This document shows, one piece after another, positions 57,498 through 64,000 of a stretch of 64,000 nt of DNA; positions within the stretch are counted from its first letter, which is position 1, and each line of letters opens with the position of its first letter. Location of the stretch: contig OX439051.1 in NCBI GenBank assembly GCA_949317995.1, forward strand, positions 40,303,250-40,367,249, written 5' to 3'. Position numbers and translations under genes: made by a program. The stretch comes from Acholoe squamosa (lineage: Eukaryota > Annelida > Polychaeta > Phyllodocida > Polynoidae). The notes beneath the pieces were generated by a model. That model searched no databases. It was not told the DNA's origin and saw only the letters and a program-made list of their open reading frames with translations.

Positions 57498-60240
57498 TTA
57501 ATGTCTCTCCATATCTAACATGTCGTTAAAAGAAAGAAAATTTAAGGAAGGTTTCTCGGTGGTGCATATGAATGCCAGGAGTGTAAGAAATAAATTTACC
57601 AAAATTAAAGAAGAACTAGATGATAGCCACAAAGATATTGTATTATTTTCTGAAACATGGTTGAACCAGTTGGACTGTAGCAATTTGTATATTTTTCCCA
57701 GATATAACCTTTTTGCCAGGACAGAATTAGTTTTTATAGAGGAGGTGGACTATGTGCATATGTGGATGAGGGCTTGTCATGCTCAATAGATAGGTTCGAA
57801 CATCTCAATAGAATAAATGAAAATATCGAAATCCAATGGTTACTATCAGCTAAAGGCTCTAACAAAAAGTGTATCATCTGTAATATATATAGACCACCTT
57901 CAGGTAATCTTATGTAATTCTGTAACACCATACATGCTTTACTTCTACAAATAGAAAACTTAGATAGATATGATATTTTTATTCTTGGAGATTTTAATGT
58001 AAATGTACTATCTAATACACCAGATAAGCAGCTCCTTATTGAAATCTTTGATCATTTTCATTTGGTTCAGCTTGTAAATGAGCTTGTAAACATCGGGTAC
58101 TAATACATGTATTGACCTTATTTTAACAAACTGTACTAATATTACTTCAAGCGGTCCACTTAATATACACTTATCTGACCATTTACCGGTATATGTAAAG
58201 AAATGTCAAATACACGTAAAAAAGAATTATGGAACCTTCCTGGGCAGATCATATAATACACTTAATATAGAAAAATTTTAAACAGTTTTAGAAAACTGTA
58301 ATTGGGATCTTTTTAGACTGATGATCCATCTATATGCTGGGATATATTAGAAAATATGATAAAACATATGCTCGACTTGCAATGCCCTGTTAAAGGTTTC
58401 GAAGTTGTCGACAAGCCCAGCCCATGGATGACTAATGAATGTTATTAAAGTTAGCAAGGCAACGTATGGATATAATCTCTTGGCATAGAGCTAGAGAGTG
58501 TTGAAATCTAGTAAATCAAGAAATTGTACTTGCTAAGGAGACATATTATTCTAATTTATCAGAGGTCTTCAAAAAAGACACACAAAAGATTTGGAGTACA
58601 ATGAAGGAAATTATCCCGTCAAAGAAAGCTAGATAGGACCTAGACTTGCCGAACAACACAACACTATATTTAATTTTAAAGGTACTCGCTGTAAGGTAGA
58701 TATGCCTGATATGAACTTCACTGATGAAGAAATTATTGAATTTCTTCAAAACATAGACGTGTCCAAAGCCATTGACTACTTATCTACTTATATCTTTAAG
58801 AAGACAATGCTAAGGTTCCCTCATAAATTTATTAAAATTATTAATCTGATTACAAATAAAGGTTTAATACCAGATAGCTGGAAAATTGCTACTCTGACTC
58901 CTCTACCAAAGGGTGGTGATCCGTCCAATGTATCAAACCTCAGACCAATTAGTGTATTACCTGTTCCAGGCAAGGTACTAGAGAGACTTATTCATAATAA
59001 ACTAAGCTATCACCTATACAGATACAATATTTTATCAAAAAATCAAGGTGGCTATCAGAAGTGCAAGTCTACTCTTGACTCTATATCGGTATTGGTTGAT
59101 GATGTATTAAAGAATAGAAACAATGGTAATATAACAATGGCTGCCTTCATAGATATAAAAAAGGCATTTGATTCTGTAAACCATTTAATATTATTATATA
59201 AACTTGAACAACATGGAATAAGAAATAGAAATCTGACTTTAATCGAAAATTATTTGTCCAGGAGACAACAATGTTCTATTGCAAACCATATTCGTTCTGA
59301 AAAGGCTACTTTGGCATGTGGGGTACCCCAGGGCTCAATCTTGGGTCCTTTGTTCTTCTTATTATATATTAATGACTGCATTTCTGAAAATGATGTACAC
59401 AAAACTTTGCTATATGTGGACGACTCAGTCCTATATGTATCAGGAAAAAACTTATGTATCAGGAAAAGACTTATTATCAAATGAACTTACTACTGCTTTA
59501 AATACCTTCTCTCTTTGGTCCTGGGCAAATAAATTGACAATGAATGAATCAAAAACAAAAATCATGACCTTTGCTTCTGCAACTAAATTAAAAAGAATAC
59601 AAAAACCAAACATTGTCCTCAATGGAAAAACACTTATGAATGTCATATCATACAAATATCTGGGAGTGACTTTGGACAAAGAATTGAGTTTTAACATGTA
59701 CAAGTTTAAGAAGTGTTATAAAAAGTGTTCTCTTTAAATCATTAATTTTGTATAAAACCAGAAAATATTTGTCAACTGCTGTAAGAATAAGAATGTATAA
59801 GATGCATATTACTCCTATCATAGATTATTGTGATATACTGTATAATGGAGCTAAAGCTGACCTACTATTAGAATTACAAAGACTACAAAACAAATGTTTA
59901 AAAACGTGCTTGGATGGTCACCTACTGACTCCAACTAATTTTGTCCATAGGAAAACAGGTACTCCAATGTTAGAATCTAGAGGGTTTCATCATATTAAAA
60001 TGCAAGCCTTTTAAAGATCTACAATGGAAAAGTATGTCAAACCTAATGTAAGAATCATTAGATTTTCTAATGCACCTGTGTTAAAATATGAAAAGATTAA
60101 TTGTATATCATATACCAAATCACCGGAATGTCTATGCGCTCAAACCTGGAATAATCTCGATACCAACACTAGAAACATGTAATTATAGTAGTCTTTGCCA
60201 GACTTGCTGTATAAATTTTGTATGTACATATTTAGGGAGG
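57498..60240 (+). pseudogene. LINE copy 2 (decayed EN and RT)
   Basis: This copy is 5'-truncated, with no NADAR segment upstream. The EN starts in the frame at 57520 (VVHMNARSVRN, LFSETW), shifts after YNLF, continues through RGGGLCAYVDE, CNIYRPPSG and GDFNVN in another phase, then shifts +1 before NTCIDLILTN and SDHLPV. Stops interrupt the inter-domain region near 58280-58640. The RT occupies 58702-59484 (260 codons) and then shifted frames to about 60014. It belongs to the same family as the 45-49 kb copy but is clearly older. Confidence 0.95.
58702..59484 (+). pseudogene. RT core of LINE copy 2
   Basis: The frame contains TPLPKGGDPSNVSNLRPISV, motif A FIDIKKAFDSVNH, ACGVPQGSILGPLFF and motif C as YVDD instead of the YADD of copy 1. 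A 19-bp duplication (59434-59452 repeated at 59453-59471) shifts the frame, and the remaining thumb region (KLTMNESKTKIMTFA, KYLGVTLDKELSFNMY) is read in a different phase to about 59737, then again at 59748-60014. Confidence 0.95.
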
Positions 60241-61640
60241 GGATATAATTACTATTGTAAGTAAAGTACATAAAGGTTGTTCCAAAAAATTGTTCTTATG
60301 CAGTCATATTTTATGAGGAATGGTAGGTGTTTATATGGTCAGATCACAACAACATTTTTTAAATGACGATCTGATCATTAACTTTTTGGTCAAGGTATTA
60401 TTATCACTATTACCCAATAAATGGGTAGTTTATTGTGTATTACCGTATGTACATAGGCTGGCGAATTAATGGAAATTATAATCTAATTTTCACCTAAACA
60501 TGTATGGCCATGTGTGGACTTATAGACAGCACCTATATAAACATGATGAAACACTTTCAGACAAAATAAAGTTTAAAGTTCTTCAAGAAAAAATACATAA
60601 TTATATGCATGTAGTATGTTCCAATGTGATCAATGCACACTTCCTTTACAGATTCTTTCTTAGGCAATGTCACTCCATTTGATGAGGTATTTGGATCTCT
60701 GTCTACTATCATCTATGTGATTCTCCACTACTGAATGTTCAGAGAAGGAGTTAATAGCATATACTGATGATACTAATGTTGCTATGGTGGTGAAGTAATG
60801 CTATTTCTTTTTATCATTGTGGGGGTCTAGTTAAGCTTCGGCGTAAACTAAAGTTGCTACATCCATCATTTACTTAAAATGGTGATTAGACAGAGACTTT
60901 GGAAATAAGGCCTAAACCCACTGACAACACTTCCAGATTTGTCTCTTCTGAATACACGTGTATTCCGCCCATAAAAATAAAAAGAAACAGGGGAAATATC
61001 AAACAATCTGGCCCAAAATCATGAGAGTAGACTTCTCTACATTGGTTAGCCTTTATTCCTCCTGATGCGATACAGTGTAAATCTTAAGCACCATTATCTA
61101 CAATCAATAGGGCTATCCCCCCCTCCTCCTTCTTTTGTGTCAGAAACACCATGGACGTCTCCAAGGGGGAGTTTTGTTATGCTTCATTGGCAAGATGATG
61201 ACCATCCTGTGAGCTAGTGATAAGTTAATTGAGAAGTTGCTTTAGAGTTGGCTGCATACTATATATTCAGATATTGAACCTGCCTCTGGTAGATCAGAGG
61301 CAACACTTGTAAGCCCAGGCTCCACCAGCTCACATACTTCTGACACTAGAAATCCTTTTGTTCTACTTGTATTCATTTATATTTTATGTATTTTTTTGTT
61401 TATATTTTCTTTGAACATTATTGTTTACATATAGCTAGAGAGAACATTCCTACAGAATCCTCGGTGTTATTAGTAACGTTAGTGGAGCCATAGCTATGGA
61501 AATTCTGGTTTGCATCCCCATAATGGCATCCTGTTAGGACAGAGTAGCTATGGTAAGCCAGGAGTAGGATGATTTAGAACAATAGCCCCAGGAATGGGTC
61601 AGAATATGGAGTAATTATCATGATTTATATGAGGGGAGCT
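60241..61640. other. Intergenic sequence
   Basis: No gene or repeat structure I can support; the sequence is AT-rich, with short frames only. Confidence 0.4.
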
Positions 61641-61644
61641 GTGC

Positions 61645-62420
61645 CTAACGAATTGATATGTAAGCAAAATGTCCATGACCATGGAGTATTTTTGCACCAA
61701 GGGAAATACGATGCAAAAAGTTCCATGGAAGTGGACATTTGCATTTATGTCATGGCTCTACGTGTTTGATTTGCTTTTAAATAAAGAAAAAGTGATGCCA
61801 TTAATGGTACAAAATCCAAGATGGCGGTCACATGCCCATCAGGCATTGAATACGACCACATTGTATTTCATTCCCCCGATTGAATATGGCGGGTCTAGTA
61901 CTAATCTTTAGGGTTGTTCATATCGACCATGACACAAATAAGCAAATGTCCATGACCAGGGAATAAATTTGCATCGTATTCACCGAGGTGAGGCTGTCCG
62001 TATTCAACGACGCCTTATAGTATTTCATTCCCCCGATTGAATATGGCGGGTCTAGTACTAATCTTTAGGGTTGTTCATATCGACCATGACATAAATAAGC
62101 AAATGTCCATGACCAGGGAATAAATTTGCATCGTATTCACCGAGGTGAGGCTGTCCGTATTCAACGACGCCTTATAGTATTTCATTCCCCCGATTGAATA
62201 TGGCGGGTCTAGTACTAATCTTTAGGGTTGTTCATATCGACCATGACATAAATAAGCAAATGTCCAAATAAAGAAAAACAACTCAGATCTGTTCAAAATC
62301 CAAGATGGCGGACACCCATTGAATACAGACACATTGTATTCAATGCCCCCCATTGAATACGGTACTTCCAGTACTAATCTATAGTGACGGTCGTATCAGC
62401 CATGACATAAAATGTGATAC
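61645..62420. repeat. Nested repeat block with 157-bp tandem units
   Basis: Two full 157-bp units (61868-62024 and 62025-62181) and a partial third (to about 62267) are virtually identical. Each contains CATTCCCCCGATTGAATATG and CACCGAGGTGAGGCTGTCCG. The flanks are themselves duplicated: AAATCCAAGATGGCGG at 61814 and 62300. The left part (61650-61770) is a loose inverted repeat around TTGCACCAAGG. A related single copy lies at 55.42-55.53 kb. Confidence 0.9.
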
Positions 62421-62805
62421 CTTGTTTATGTGGTGTTCTTTTGGTATGAAAGACTACAGGAGTTGATATTTTTGCTCAATAATGCGGACACTGATCCAGA
62501 AATATCTGAGTATTTATGGGGTATGTTGGAAATTAATGTATACTGTGTGATCTGGTACTATTAGAATGATTAAATTCATGAAGAAAAGACATCTGTTCAC
62601 CATTTTGTGAGTACCAATTGGGAGACTATCGGTAGTGTATCTTTGGCTTTGAAATAATCAGATGTATGAATATCTGAGGATACTTAGAAATAACTTTGAT
62701 GGAGACAGTTAACAGGTACCTACAAATCATCTAAAATACAAACATGAAACAAAAGAAAAAACAATCTAAAAAGCATCAAAAAGTATTATTTTAATCTACA
62801 TAGTC

Positions 62806-62974
62806 GGCTATGTCTCACCACTGTGGTGTGAGGGTTTCTGACCAGGATGTTTCTGACCGGCCATGAAGTTGCAAGATGAAGGTGAATTTCATAAGACTTC
62901 CCCTTACCCTGCAACTTTATGGGCAGTCAGAAACCTTCACACTCAGACTTGCATCACATTGGTGATACATAGCC
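62806..62974. mobile_element. ~170-bp foldback element
   Basis: GGCTATGTCTCACCA at the left pairs with the inverted right end GGCTATGTATCACCA, and GGTTTCTGAC and (A)AGTTGCA(A/G)G words pair further in. It ends about 24 bp before the inverted TG...CA repeat. It is non-coding. Confidence 0.75.
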
Positions 62975-62997
62975 ACTCAATATTGAAAGGATTAAAT

Positions 62998-64000
62998 TGT
63001 CATACTCGTGATTGGCATGATCAAGTTGTCATATGAGAAATATCATAAGACTAGTGGTATATAGTGTAAATACATCAGGCTCATATAAATAGAGTTATTT
63101 CCAGTTGTCACTGGTTTATTCAGCTTTAGGCAACATGTAAGAAATATCAATCATACAGTAGTTAGTATGTAGGTAATTTGTACATACAGTAAACATACAG
63201 TAATTTATAAAGTACAATGTTCAGTTCCACTCCACCTGTGAGGTAATAATAATACAATGTCCAGCATAGTTCTAGGTGGGTTCCCACACCTAGCTCCTGA
63301 CCTGCTGTTTAGAGGAATAATGTAATAATGAATAACTTTACCCTCTGGTGGAAGTCTTGAAGAAGATAGCCCCTGGCCACTAATGATAGAAAACCAATGC
63401 CTGTCTAGCATAGTTTCACCATAGTGCAGTGGTATAGCAGGTAGCAGGAGATGACTGGAGATGTTACCTCTAGAGCGGTTCTTGGTGATCTGTCTTCCTG
63501 GAGGTGCAGACAGGCTATTTGTAGCAAATCTTGGAAAAGCACCTCCAGACTGACTGGAGCCAGCAGCATCTGCCTAACTCTACAATTGTTTGAGGGGACT
63601 CTTTCAAGTGTCACAGGGGGACAAAGGACCCCCATGGACGCCGCTATGCCCCCCATTGTCTTGGTCGGTTCTGCATCTTTAGACCCTCATATCTCGGTCG
63701 TTTATGCGTTTATAACCGCCATTTTGGGCATGCGCGGAGTTGAATATGCCAAGTTTATATTGCCCGCTGGATAGGCGCGTAATTCGCGCCGGTTTGTCTG
63801 TAGTGCACTTGGAGCTCCTTTCAGTCTCTATGGCATAACTTCCTTAATAATGGGAGTACCGCCTTGATCTTGGGCTCATTTTGACCGTCTAATTATGGGC
63901 TTTCCATAAATGCTTTGATATTTGACCTAGCTTGCTCAGGAGCGACGCTAGAGCGACCGGAAGGTTATGGCGTCGTGCTTATGTAACCCATTGTTCAGTC
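62998..64000 (-). mobile_element. TG...CA repeat, second copy (inverted, runs off window)
   Basis: This is the inverted match of 51031-52032: it starts TGTCATACTCGTGATTGG at 62998, and its last bases (TTGTTCAGTC) correspond to GACTGAACAA at 51031. Its own 5' end lies beyond the window. The plus-sense frame of copy 1 is split here by a two-base insertion. If it is an LTR, an internal region or second LTR could lie to the right. Confidence 0.7.

Overview
This is AT-rich animal nuclear DNA, almost entirely repetitive, with no intact host protein-coding gene that I can support. Non-LTR retrotransposons with apurinic-type endonuclease and reverse transcriptase, tRNA-derived SINE-like modules, several families of terminal-inverted-repeat (TIR) elements, (AT)n microsatellites and long intergenic stretches all point to a metazoan. 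A marine invertebrate is my best guess, but no sequence feature fixes the species.

Layout. 1-18 kb: remnants of a zinc-finger/coiled-coil ORF on the minus strand (172-590, again at 12.5 kb), a large foldback element (3.2-4.0 kb), a 135-bp higher-order tandem array (6.4-7.2 kb), a 0.9-kb tandem duplication (9.6-11.5 kb), and a compact cluster of tRNA-like modules and hairpins (16.0-18.0 kb). 18-53 kb: a degenerate array of long segmental duplications. Units at about 18.2-22.2, 27.5-35.2 and 37.8-45.4 kb are paralogous, and units at about 24.0-26.7 and 49.8-53.3 kb are paralogous to each other. These units carry minus-strand CUB-like pseudo-exons. Because the units are alignable, several transposon insertions have an empty site elsewhere in the same window, which defines their target-site duplications. 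53-64 kb: a second, decayed LINE (57.5-60.2 kb), small foldback elements, a 157-bp tandem array and an inverted copy of a 1.35-kb TG...CA repeat.

Most notable locus. The 45.45-49.67 kb LINE carries, upstream of its endonuclease-RT region, the C-terminal two thirds of a NADAR domain (an ADP-ribose/N-glycoside-processing fold) with an acidic tail. Homology of the flank to a duplicated unit ends close to where the NADAR reading frame begins, so the NADAR segment probably entered as part of the retrotransposon. In both LINE copies the endonuclease and RT frames are offset by +1 at nearly the same point, with a frame-0 stop there.

The window therefore reads as a duplicated region heavily colonised by mobile elements. 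No operon-like or host pathway organisation is visible.
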